Of a stretch of DNA of 14,660 nucleotides, positions 7,040-13,546 are shown in pieces. Positions within the stretch are counted from its first letter, which is position 1. Every line of letters begins with the position of its first letter. The translations under genes were made by a program, and so were the position numbers. The notes beneath the pieces were generated by a model. The model was not told the origin of the DNA. It made no database searches and saw only the letters and a program-made list of their open reading frames with translations. This DNA comes from an uncultured Clostridium sp. (GTDB lineage Bacteria; Bacillota; Clostridia; Clostridiales; Clostridiaceae), in contig NZ_CALEVF010000174.1 in assembly GCF_937920395.1 (NCBI RefSeq), positions 1 through 14,660 on the forward strand, written 5' to 3'.

Positions 7040-8476
7040 ATGGTATCATTTCTTTTATCAATTATAGCTCTTATAGTAGGTTATTTTATTTATGGTACAA
7101 TTGTAGAAAAAGCATTTGGGGCAGATGAAAAGATTAAAACTCCAGCTATTAGGCTAGCAGATGGAGTAGATTTTGTTGAGATGCCTGGTTGGAAGATTTT
7201 CTTAATCCAATTTCTTAATATTGCAGGACTTGGTCCTATATTTGGTGCTATTGCAGGTGCAATGTGGGGACCTGCTGCATTTTTGTGGATTGTATTTGGA
7301 TGTATTTTTGCAGGAGGAGTTCATGATTACTTTTCAGGGATGTTATCAGTAAGGCACGATGGTGCAAGTATCCCTGAGGTTGTAGGGAAGTATCTAGGTA
7401 AAGGTTTTAAAAACTTTATGAGAGTTTTTTCAGTAATAGTTTTAATACTAGTAGGAGTGGTTTTTGTAACTGGACCAGCGGGTATATTAAAAGGTTTAAC
7501 AGGAATAAATTTTGAAATATTAGTTTATATAATATTTGCATATTATATAATGGCAACAATGCTTCCGATAGATAAGATTATTGGAAAAATATATCCTGTT
7601 TTTGGTTTTTGTTTGTTATTTATGGCAATTGGGCTTGCTGGAGCCATGATTTGGGGAGGATTACCTATTCCAGAAGTAACAATATCTAACTTGGTTAATA
7701 TGCATTCGAGTCCAGGCAAAAATCCAATGTTTCCAATGTTATTTATAACTATTGCCTGTGGAGCTATTTCGGGGTTTCATGCAACCCAATCACCTTTAAT
7801 GGCAAGATGTATATCTAGTGAAAAACAAGGTAAAAAAATATTTTATGGTGCTATGATAGTAGAAGGTATAGTTGCATTAATTTGGGCAGCTGTAGCAATG
7901 AGTTTCTTTGGAGGTGTTCCTCAGCTAAATGCTACTATGGCAATATCAGGTCATACTGCAGCCTGGGTTGTAAATGAATCTTCAATCGGTTTACTTGGAA
8001 AAGTTGGCGGAGTTTTGGCTATACTTGGAGTTGTAGCTTGCCCTATAACATCTGGTGATACAGCATTTAGAAGTGCAAGATTAACTATAGCTGATGCATT
8101 TAAATTTAATCAAGGTCCTATTAAAAATAGATTTATGATTAGTATTCCACTATTTGTAGTTGGCTTCATATTAACTAGGTTAGATTTTGCAATAATATGG
8201 AGATATTTTGGCTGGTCTAACCAAACTTTGGCTACTATAGTATTATGGACGGCAGGTATGTATATGGTAAGCATAGGCAAAAAACATTGGATTGCAACTA
8301 TGCCGGCAACATTTATGACAGCTGTATGTACCTCATATATTTTAATTGCTCCAGAGGGTTTTAAGTTATCTCAAAGTATTTCATACTCTGCAGGTATTAT
8401 TGGAGCAATTGCAGCAATGGTAATATTCTTAATTGCAGCAAAAAAAGTTGGAGAAAAAAGTAGTGTTAACATGTAA
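7040..8476 (+). CDS. cstA: CstA-family transporter, probable pyruvate or peptide uptake
   Basis: A 478-residue integral membrane protein of the CstA (carbon starvation) family, with roughly a dozen hydrophobic segments along its length. Family signatures are clear: FGADEKIKTPAIRLADGVDF (26-45), the Gly-rich LGPIFGAIAGA segment, HDYFSGMLSVRHDG, HATQSPLMAR near residue 247 and CPITSGDTAFRSARL near 335-350. It is the short form found in many Firmicutes, lacking the long C-terminal extension of E. coli CstA. E. coli relatives BtsT and CstA take up pyruvate and were earlier linked to peptides. Its location after a LytS/LytTR pair supports a pyruvate circuit like BtsSR-BtsT. AAGGAGGGG at 7026-7034 is a strong ribosome-binding site. 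It has its own promoter with a LytTR-type site and ends at a strong terminator. The family is secure; the substrate is inferred. Confidence 0.88.
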   Translation: MVSFLLSIIALIVGYFIYGTIVEKAFGADEKIKTPAIRLADGVDFVEMPGWKIFLIQFLNIAGLGPIFGAIAGAMWGPAAFLWIVFGCIFAGGVHDYFSGMLSVRHDGASIPEVVGKYLGKGFKNFMRVFSVIVLILVGVVFVTGPAGILKGLTGINFEILVYIIFAYYIMATMLPIDKIIGKIYPVFGFCLLFMAIGLAGAMIWGGLPIPEVTISNLVNMHSSPGKNPMFPMLFITIACGAISGFHATQSPLMARCISSEKQGKKIFYGAMIVEGIVALIWAAVAMSFFGGVPQLNATMAISGHTAAWVVNESSIGLLGKVGGVLAILGVVACPITSGDTAFRSARLTIADAFKFNQGPIKNRFMISIPLFVVGFILTRLDFAIIWRYFGWSNQTLATIVLWTAGMYMVSIGKKHWIATMPATFMTAVCTSYILIAPEGFKLSQSISYSAGIIGAIAAMVIFLIAAKKVGEKSSVNM

Positions 8477-8561
8477 ATATTTATTTAGAAGTTATTTCAT
8501 AATAGATTGTGCTAGTTAAATAGTAGCAGATAAAGTTTTTAAAAATAAATTATAAAAACGA

Positions 8562-8599
8562 AAAAACTGATTAGAAGTTAAAACTTCCAATCAGTTTTT
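8562..8599. terminator. strong bidirectional terminator between cstA and the 59-aa gene
   Basis: AAAAACTGATT (8562-8572) pairs with AATCAGTTTTT (8589-8599). After one mismatch, GAAGT pairs with ACTTC around a four-base loop. The A tract on one side and the T tract on the other make it work in both directions, serving cstA on the plus strand and the small gene on the minus strand. Confidence 0.85.
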
Positions 8600-8630
8600 A
8601 TTTTAAATTATAGTATTTGAAACCTTGATA

Positions 8631-8810
8631 TTATTTTTTGTGTTCTACAAGGTCAATTGCTCCAAGTACTATGTGAGCTAGTCCAAATCCTACAACACCA
8701 GCCTCTATCATAGGAAGCATATTTTTCTTTTTCATGTTGTTCTTTGAAAATGATGCACCAGCAACACTTACAACTGTACCTAAAATTGTTGGAATTAATC
8801 CTTCACGCAT
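8631..8810 (-). CDS. small membrane protein, 59 aa
   Basis: A short gene with a convincing start: on the minus strand AAAGGAGG (rc of 8820-8827) sits nine bases before the ATG. The protein begins MREGLIPTILG and has two hydrophobic segments, about 5-20 and 32-54. They are joined by a short, strongly basic linker containing KNNMKKKN (23-30), so a two-helix hairpin with the loop inside the cell is likely. The C-terminus (IDLVEHKK) is charged. No function can be assigned. It lies 92 bases after rsgI on the same strand and ends 32 bases before a strong terminator. It could therefore be the last gene of the sigI-rsgI transcript or have its own promoter; the gap holds only a weak 5-bp A/T-rich stem (8858-8870). 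Confidence 0.8.
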   Translation of the reverse strand: MREGLIPTILGTVVSVAGASFSKNNMKKKNMLPMIEAGVVGFGLAHIVLGAIDLVEHKK

Positions 8811-8902
8811 ATTAAAATACCTCCTTTAATAACATAATAATATCTTTTGCTAAAAAGGTATTATTAATACTATGAAATATAAAGGGGATATGTTAGGTTT
8901 AA

Positions 8903-9892
8903 TTAATTATGTATTAATTTGCTGTAGCTTTTATTTTTATTTAGTGTTTTACTAAAATGTTTTCCTATTTTACTGTAAGTGCTATGCAAATCAGAATTTT
9001 TAATCTTTTTATTTTCATCACCATGAACATTATTTTCGGCTTTATTTAAACTTTTATGTTCTGTAATGGATGATTCATTAGTGGTTGGATTTTTATTTGC
9101 GATTTTAATATCACTTTTGGTTTTGAAATATTTTTTTGTTGTATTGTTGGTGTTAGCTTTTAACGTAGTTTTAATTTTAGAAAATTTATTTTCAATTACA
9201 TTTATTTTTGATTTGTTGTTTGTAATTTCTCTTTTATAATTACCTCTATTTAAAGTTGAAGTATTCATTTTTTTATTTAACATTGAAGCATTTATATTTT
9301 TGTTATTAACTGTAATATCAATGTTCTTAGTATTGACTGGAGATAGATTAATTTTTACATTTAAATTATTGTTATCTATAGTATTTTCAAAGTTTGAAAT
9401 ATCTATAGAAATATATTTGTTACTTTTAATGTCAAGGGTAATAACTTTTTTGTTGTTTACATATTTTTCGGTTATAAAGTTTTCAGTTTTAGCTTCTTTA
9501 ACTAATAGATTAAGACCAGTATCGACAGATTTATTTCTTAATTTAATATTGTTAAGTATTAGAGCACCATCAGAGTTCAGTGGTTTAGAACTAATGATTT
9601 TATTCCATTTGTTAGCATTAATAGAAACGGAAGGGTTAATATTAATAACTATTGTTGAAACGGTGGTATAGTAAGAATGCGCGTAAGCACTACAAACAAG
9701 CACAAATATTATTGAAGCAACACTTATAACATACTTATAAAGAAATGAATTTTTCTTATATAATTCTCCAGTATAAATTCCACCTATATTAGGCGGCTGT
9801 TTGCTTACTTTTATATATAAAAATTCTCCACTGGAAGTCATAATACCAGCTTTTTTATTAATGATATTTATCACAATACCTGTTTTAATCAT
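8903..9892 (-). CDS. rsgI: RsgI-type transmembrane anti-sigma-I factor
   Basis: A 329-residue single-pass membrane protein that should hold SigI inactive at the membrane. Residues 1-50 form the RsgI N-terminal anti-sigma domain (VINIINKKAGIMTSSGEFLYI). One membrane helix lies at about 53-73. The outer part starts with VININPSVSINANKWNKI and PLNSDGALIL, the conserved RsgI juxtamembrane domain. Asn86-Pro87 matches the bond reported to break by autoproteolysis in this family, which permits regulated release of SigI. Residues from about 190 to 329 are low-complexity, rich in Asn, Lys, Thr and Ser, with no carbohydrate-binding module, glycoside hydrolase or other sensor domain visible. The start codon overlaps the end of sigI by 8 bases, indicating coupled translation. 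The family is secure; the sensed signal is unknown. Confidence 0.88.
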   Translation of the reverse strand: MIKTGIVINIINKKAGIMTSSGEFLYIKVSKQPPNIGGIYTGELYKKNSFLYKYVISVASIIFVLVCSAYAHSYYTTVSTIVININPSVSINANKWNKIISSKPLNSDGALILNNIKLRNKSVDTGLNLLVKEAKTENFITEKYVNNKKVITLDIKSNKYISIDISNFENTIDNNNLNVKINLSPVNTKNIDITVNNKNINASMLNKKMNTSTLNRGNYKREITNNKSKINVIENKFSKIKTTLKANTNNTTKKYFKTKSDIKIANKNPTTNESSITEHKSLNKAENNVHGDENKKIKNSDLHSTYSKIGKHFSKTLNKNKSYSKLIHN

Positions 9893-10634
9893 TTAAGTCA
9901 CCCTCTTTTATATCAAGATAGGATTTCAAATACACATATTCTGGATTAGTAATTATAAGTATTAAAGAAATTATATATATACGCCATTTTTCTATTAATT
10001 TTCTGTTTGAGGCAGTTAGTATTATTATTTCTTTAGTTGGCAGTCTTCTTTTGGTCCTTAAATGTCTTAATATAGATGCTTCCCTAGATGACAAAAATGC
10101 AACATTCAATAAATTATTTCTTGTATCCTTGTGAGAGGGGGATAAATTAATTAGTGAATGAAAATTAATTTTATATTTTAATAATTCATTAGTAAATAAG
10201 TTTATCTCATCGACTCTAAATTCATTCTCTATTTGAATTTCAAAATTATTAATTGAATTTTTTTCATCTACATAATCTATATTAAATTCATAATTAGAAA
10301 ACATTAGATTAGGGCGTGCATTATTTTTTCTAAAAAAATCTATTAAGGAATTTTTAATTATAACTTTGCAAAAACTATAAAAATTTCCTTTTCTTTTATC
10401 ATAATTGTCACAAGCTATATTAAAAGAAGTAAGTGCGACACTAAGTTCTTCATCATTTTCCCAGTTTAAATGTCTTTTACATATGTTACTTGTAGTTGAA
10501 TAAATAAAACCTTTATTATTTGTAATAAAATTATTGCGATTTTCAATAAATAAATCATCTATATTAAAACTTTGTTCTTCATCTAACCCCAAGACTATTT
10601 TTTTATTTTTATGAAAAATAAGTTTTAAGTTCAT
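9885..10634 (-). CDS. sigI: RNA polymerase sigma factor SigI
   Basis: A 249-residue alternative sigma factor of the SigI family. The region around 60-101 (DEELSVALTSFNIACDNYDKR, then FYSFCKVIIKNSLIDFFRK) is the sigma-70 region 2-like core. The C-terminal part around 180-240 (LPTKEIIILTASNRKLIEKWRIYI, then YVYLKSYL) is the SigI-type helix-turn-helix that reads the -35 element. The linker is long and poorly conserved. In Bacillus SigI is linked to heat and envelope stress; in cellulolytic clostridia SigI paralogues respond to polysaccharides. AAGGAG (minus strand, 10647-10642) precedes the ATG. An upstream element shared with the divergent gene suggests autoregulation. It lies in an overlapping pair with its anti-sigma factor rsgI. 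The sequence quoted in pieces matches SigI as I know it. Confidence 0.88.
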   Translation of the reverse strand: MNLKLIFHKNKKIVLGLDEEQSFNIDDLFIENRNNFITNNKGFIYSTTSNICKRHLNWENDEELSVALTSFNIACDNYDKRKGNFYSFCKVIIKNSLIDFFRKNNARPNLMFSNYEFNIDYVDEKNSINNFEIQIENEFRVDEINLFTNELLKYKINFHSLINLSPSHKDTRNNLLNVAFLSSREASILRHLRTKRRLPTKEIIILTASNRKLIEKWRIYIISLILIITNPEYVYLKSYLDIKEGDLND

Positions 10635-10649
10635 TTTTACACTCCTTAT

Positions 10650-10686
10650 ACTTTGTATACGTAAATACTAATAATTTTTAGAGGGT
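10650..10686 (-). promoter_or_regulatory. putative SigI-dependent promoter of sigI-rsgI
   Basis: Read on the minus strand, ACCCTCTAA (10686-10678) is followed after 15 bases by ACGTATACAAAGT (10662-10650). The CGTA core fits the CGWA -10 motif recalled for SigI promoters, and ACCC resembles the C-rich -35. Almost the same element faces the other way 60 bases away. A transcript from here would have a very short leader (about 16 bases), just enough for the ribosome-binding site. Confidence 0.65.
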
Positions 10687-10745
10687 AAGAAAAATAATTA
10701 TCATTTTTATAGAAAAATAAGCTTAAATTTAAGTAAAGTGGAAAA

Positions 10746-10783
10746 ACCCTCTAATAAATCATATCATGTAACGTATATAAAGT
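10746..10783 (+). promoter_or_regulatory. putative SigI-dependent promoter of the DUF5667 gene
   Basis: ACCCTCTAA (10746-10754) is followed after 16 bases by ACGTATATAAAGT (10771-10783). It repeats the element in front of sigI with one base difference in the 13-base downstream part and one base in spacing. Transcription would begin about 60 bases before the start codon. Confidence 0.65.
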
Positions 10784-10845
10784 GAAATTTAAAATATGGA
10801 ACAATGATTATTATCTATATAACAAGGACATGAGGAGGAATTAAC

Positions 10846-11448
10846 ATGAAGAGGGTAGCTATTTTAGTTGCAGCAATAGCATTTACAATAAGTGTAAATA
10901 CACAGGCATTTGCAATAGGCGTTGAAAATTCTAATAACATAAGTAATGAAACAAACATAAATGAGGTTGTAAATAAGGAAACAGAAATAATGGCAGATAG
11001 TATTTTGTATTTTATTGACAGAGGATTAGATAATTTAAAATTATTTTTAAAATTTGATAATATTAAGAAGACACAAATAATTTTACAAATTGAAGATGAA
11101 AAATTAGCTGAATATGACGATATGACAGTGAAAGAAAAATATTACTTGGCAAACGATATGATTAGAGAATTAGGAAAGTTAAATGATAAATTAGATGGTA
11201 ACGAACATGAGACAAATGAAACTCAAATAGTTAAAAGGAAAGTAATAGCTAATAAGGTAGAAAAAACGCAACTGTTAAATGACGCAAAACAAGAATATCA
11301 ATTAGTAAAAATTAGTTTAGAGCAAGCTAAAAAATCTGGTGATGCGGTGGCTATAAAAGTGGCTGAAGAATTATTAAAAGAAAAACAAAGCTTATCTAAA
11401 GTTGATATAGAAGGCGACAAAACTGTTAATTCAACAAAGAAAAGATAG
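10846..11448 (+). CDS. secreted DUF5667-type protein, probable SigI target
   Basis: A 200-residue exported protein. Residues 1-23 are a signal peptide (basic MKR, hydrophobic core, cleavage after AFA). There is no lipobox cysteine and no C-terminal anchor. Residues about 50-115 (ADSILYFIDRGLDNLKLFLKFD, quoted as the start, then KKTQIILQIEDEKLAEYDDM) match the pattern of DUF5667 domains, helical modules of unknown function in exported proteins. The rest is charged and helical, possibly coiled coil, and the C-terminus is basic (NSTKKR). GAGGAGG at 10831-10837 is a strong ribosome-binding site. It is transcribed away from sigI and shares its promoter element, which suggests a role outside the cell membrane under SigI control. 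A strong terminator follows. Domain assignment is from memory; the molecular role is unknown. Confidence 0.8.
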   Translation: MKRVAILVAAIAFTISVNTQAFAIGVENSNNISNETNINEVVNKETEIMADSILYFIDRGLDNLKLFLKFDNIKKTQIILQIEDEKLAEYDDMTVKEKYYLANDMIRELGKLNDKLDGNEHETNETQIVKRKVIANKVEKTQLLNDAKQEYQLVKISLEQAKKSGDAVAIKVAEELLKEKQSLSKVDIEGDKTVNSTKKR

Positions 11449-11505
11449 AATATAAATCTGTTAGGGTGATAAATAAAGTAGAATAAAAATTAAATTCTAG
11501 GTAAA

Positions 11506-11542
11506 AATAAAGTATTGTAATGAAATATTACAATACTTTATT
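11506..11542 (+). terminator. terminator after the DUF5667 gene
   Basis: A perfect 16-bp A/T-rich stem (left arm 11506-11521, right arm 11527-11542) with loop GAAAT is followed by TTAATTTTT. It ends the DUF5667 transcript and separates it from the small gene downstream. Confidence 0.8.
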
Positions 11543-11604
11543 TTAATTTTTGAGTAGAAAAAGAGTATATAGGTTTTTAAAATAAAATTATGGAGGGAAA
11601 AGTT

Positions 11605-11718
11605 ATGGCTAAAAAAGGAATGAGTAGACCTATGCCACCAGAGGTTCAAGGAAAAGGTGATAAAAATAAAAAAATGAAAAGAAATGATGCGAAAAATGTC
11701 CCAGTAGTAGGTAAATAA
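11605..11718 (+). CDS. small basic protein, 37 aa
   Basis: A short reading frame with a strong ribosome-binding site: GGAGGG (11592-11597) seven bases before the ATG. The product begins MAKKGMSRPMPPEV and ends NDAKNVPVVGK. It is hydrophilic and very basic (many Lys, few acidic residues), with two Pro-containing ends and no hydrophobic segment, so it is probably a soluble, disordered peptide. I have a weak memory of similar small proteins with an N-terminal KKGMSRP motif in clostridia but cannot name a family. It stands alone between two terminators, so it must have its own promoter within about 50 bases; no clear -35/-10 pair is seen there. A nucleic-acid or spore-associated role is only a guess. 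Confidence 0.7.
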   Translation: MAKKGMSRPMPPEVQGKGDKNKKMKRNDAKNVPVVGK

Positions 11719-11765
11719 AGAAAATATGAAGGGGCTACTTATTTATAGTTAGCTTTTTATTAGAA

Positions 11766-11815
11766 ATTAATTAAACACCACACCCAGGTTTTCCAAGGCG
11801 TGGTGTTTAATTAAT
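11766..11815. terminator. bidirectional terminator between convergent genes
   Basis: A perfect 16-bp stem, left arm 11766-11781 and right arm 11800-11815, contains CACCAC paired with GTGGTG and A/T-rich outer ends (TTAATTAAA). The 18-base loop region can add a short CC/GG pair. It sits between the 37-aa gene and the converging 137-aa gene and can serve both. Confidence 0.8.
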
Positions 11816-11845
11816 ATTAGGATTTTAATTTTTTTAAATTAAAGT

Positions 11846-12259
11846 TTATTCGTATAAACCAAACCCAGTAATAACTAAAATATCCCAATCTGTTTTTTCG
11901 TCTTTAACCCAATTGTATTCAATACAAAGTTCCTTTAACCATGCATTAAGACCATTGCTTTTTTTAGATACATTTGGAGATTGTCTTCCGAAATTTTGTT
12001 TTATAACTTCAAGTAATTCTTGTTGCTCTTCTTGGCCTATTTCCTTATCAAGTCTGTCTTCTATAAAGTCACAACACATTTCATAACATTTCTTATCATC
12101 AACATACAAATCATCAGCGATTAACTGCCTTTTTTTATTCATAGTATTCTGAACGGTATTAATTTCTTCAGAATTTGTTAAGTATTTCTTAGCTATGTTC
12201 ATAGCAGCAATTTCATTATCTATTTTAATTATTGCTCTTTCCAATTTTGCATTTCTCAT
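11846..12259 (-). CDS. hypothetical protein, 137 aa
   Basis: I do not recognise this protein. It is soluble, with no signal peptide or membrane segment. The N-terminal ~90 residues are charged and look helical (LERAIIKIDNEIAAMNIAKKYL, quoted in part: RAIIKIDNEIAAMN), possibly a coiled coil or helical bundle. It has three cysteines at about 58-63 and 111 (CYEMCC and ELCIEYNW). The C-terminal part contains several Trp and aromatic residues (NAWLKELCIEYNW, TDWDILVITGFGLYE). The start has only a weak ribosome-binding site (GAGAAG on the minus strand). It stands alone, converging with the 37-aa gene and divergent from proB. The reading frame is long and undisrupted, so it is probably a real gene. 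Confidence 0.65.
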   Translation of the reverse strand: MRNAKLERAIIKIDNEIAAMNIAKKYLTNSEEINTVQNTMNKKRQLIADDLYVDDKKCYEMCCDFIEDRLDKEIGQEEQQELLEVIKQNFGRQSPNVSKKSNGLNAWLKELCIEYNWVKDEKTDWDILVITGFGLYE

Positions 12260-12652
12260 TTTAATCTTCTCACTTTACATTTTTTATTTAGTCATTATTC
12301 ATATCATCTTAAAATTTTGCAGAAAAAAGTTACAACTTATTCTAAGGATGACTACAGCCTAATTTTAGGATAACTAATGACAATAGGTTAATTATATCAT
12401 AAATTTGCTATGTTCGGAAAGGAAGTTAGTATATACATACCTACAAATCAGCAATTATTATTAACCAAAATATATCTTATGAAAATATCTAGGTAAACCA
12501 GAATTGTCATGGAATATATAAATGGAAATTTATCTTTATATGGTGTAAAATTAGATTAATATAGTAAACGAATAACTTTTTAAATTTGAGATTATATCAA
12601 ATTTATAGAAAAAACTAAAGTAAGATTTTAGGATTATATGAGGAGTGTCTGT
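12260..12652. other. 393-base intergenic region upstream of proB
   Basis: No gene, T-box (no NTGGNACCGCG-like antiterminator core), known riboswitch or terminator is recognised. It holds two things: an imperfect direct repeat, AGGATGACTA (12345-12354) and AGGATAACTA (12367-12376), with a 22-bp period; and a perfect 9-bp inverted repeat, TAAATTTGA (12581-12589) and TCAAATTTA (12597-12605), about 50 bases before the proB start. Either could be an operator, but neither is assigned. No clear proB promoter was identified. Confidence 0.5.
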
Positions 12653-13471
12653 ATGAACATTAGAAAAGAATATCTAAAAAATGTAAAAAGAATTGTAGTG
12701 AAAGTTGGAACTTCAACATTAACTCATTCTACGGGTTTGTTAAATTACAAACATATTGAAAGTCTTATAAGACAACTGGCAGATGTTCATAATCAAGGAA
12801 TTGAGGTAGTACTTGTAACTTCTGGTGCAATAGGAGCAGGGATGGGAAAGCTAGGACTTAGTAAAAGACCGGAAACAATACCAGAAAAGCAGGCAGCTGC
12901 AGCTGTTGGTCAAGGTATTTTAATCCACATGTACGAGAAGTTTTTTTCAGAGTATGGGAAAACAACAGCGCAAATTCTTTTGACAAAAGAGGATTTCGGT
13001 GATAAATCAAGACATTTAAATGCTCATAATACATTTTTGATGTTACTTTCACAAGGGGTTATTCCAGTAGTAAATGAAAATGATGCTGTAATCGTTGATG
13101 AAATAATGGTTGGAGACAATGATACACTGTCTGCTATGGTTACAAATCTAATAGGCGCAGAATTACTTATAATACTATCTGATATTGATGGATTATACGA
13201 TTCAAACCCTAGGGTGAATCCTGATGCAAAAATAATCTATAATGTACATAATATTACTGATGAAATTAAGCAATCAGCGCAGGGAGCAGGAACGGAGCTT
13301 GGAACTGGTGGTATGGCAACTAAGATTAATGCTGCAGAAATTGTAGTAGCTGCAAATGCTGCTATGATTATAGCAGAAGGCTCGACACCTAATGTTATTA
13401 CTGATATTTTAGAAGGGATTGAAATAGGTACATTATTTAAAGGCAATACTAGGATTGTGAACAACAAGTAA
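12653..13471 (+). CDS. proB: glutamate 5-kinase (short form)
   Basis: Catalyses the first step of proline synthesis: glutamate plus ATP to gamma-glutamyl phosphate, in the cytoplasm. The ATG at 12653 follows AGGAG (12641-12645) by seven bases; an ATG at 12638 would put the ribosome-binding site inside the gene. The 272-residue product is a complete amino acid kinase domain: VKVGTSTL (17-24), [14 protein letters not shown] (55-68), NENDAV (141-146), [19 protein letters not shown] (154-172), [12 protein letters not shown] (176-187) and GTGGMATKI (217-225). It ends where longer forms such as the E. coli enzyme continue into a C-terminal PUA domain, so it is the short form, not a truncation. It is the first gene of proBA; proA starts 75 bases later. 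Feedback inhibition by proline is usual for the family. Confidence 0.93.
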   Translation: MNIRKEYLKNVKRIVVKVGTSTLTHSTGLLNYKHIESLIRQLADVHNQGIEVVLVTSGAIGAGMGKLGLSKRPETIPEKQAAAAVGQGILIHMYEKFFSEYGKTTAQILLTKEDFGDKSRHLNAHNTFLMLLSQGVIPVVNENDAVIVDEIMVGDNDTLSAMVTNLIGAELLIILSDIDGLYDSNPRVNPDAKIIYNVHNITDEIKQSAQGAGTELGTGGMATKINAAEIVVAANAAMIIAEGSTPNVITDILEGIEIGTLFKGNTRIVNNK

Positions 13472-13546
13472 AGCGAATTCCTAAAGTTTATAAATAAAAA
13501 TTAGTAATGGTGATTAGGTATATAAGTACAAAAGGGAGGGTATGTA

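Noticed and set aside
9300..9671. Plus-strand 123-aa reading frame
   Set aside because: It lies entirely inside rsgI on the opposite strand, has no ribosome-binding site of note, and reflects the A/T-rich complement of a low-complexity gene.
9885..11448. Cellulosome-type polysaccharide-sensing SigI/RsgI system
   Set aside because: RsgI has no carbohydrate-binding or hydrolase module and no dockerin or cohesin gene is nearby.
12260..12652. T-box leader for proBA
   Set aside because: The T-box core sequence and a following terminator hairpin are absent.
12638..12652. ATG at 12638 as the proB start
   Set aside because: It would place the AGGAG ribosome-binding site inside the coding region; the ATG at 12653 is properly spaced and fits the family N-terminus.
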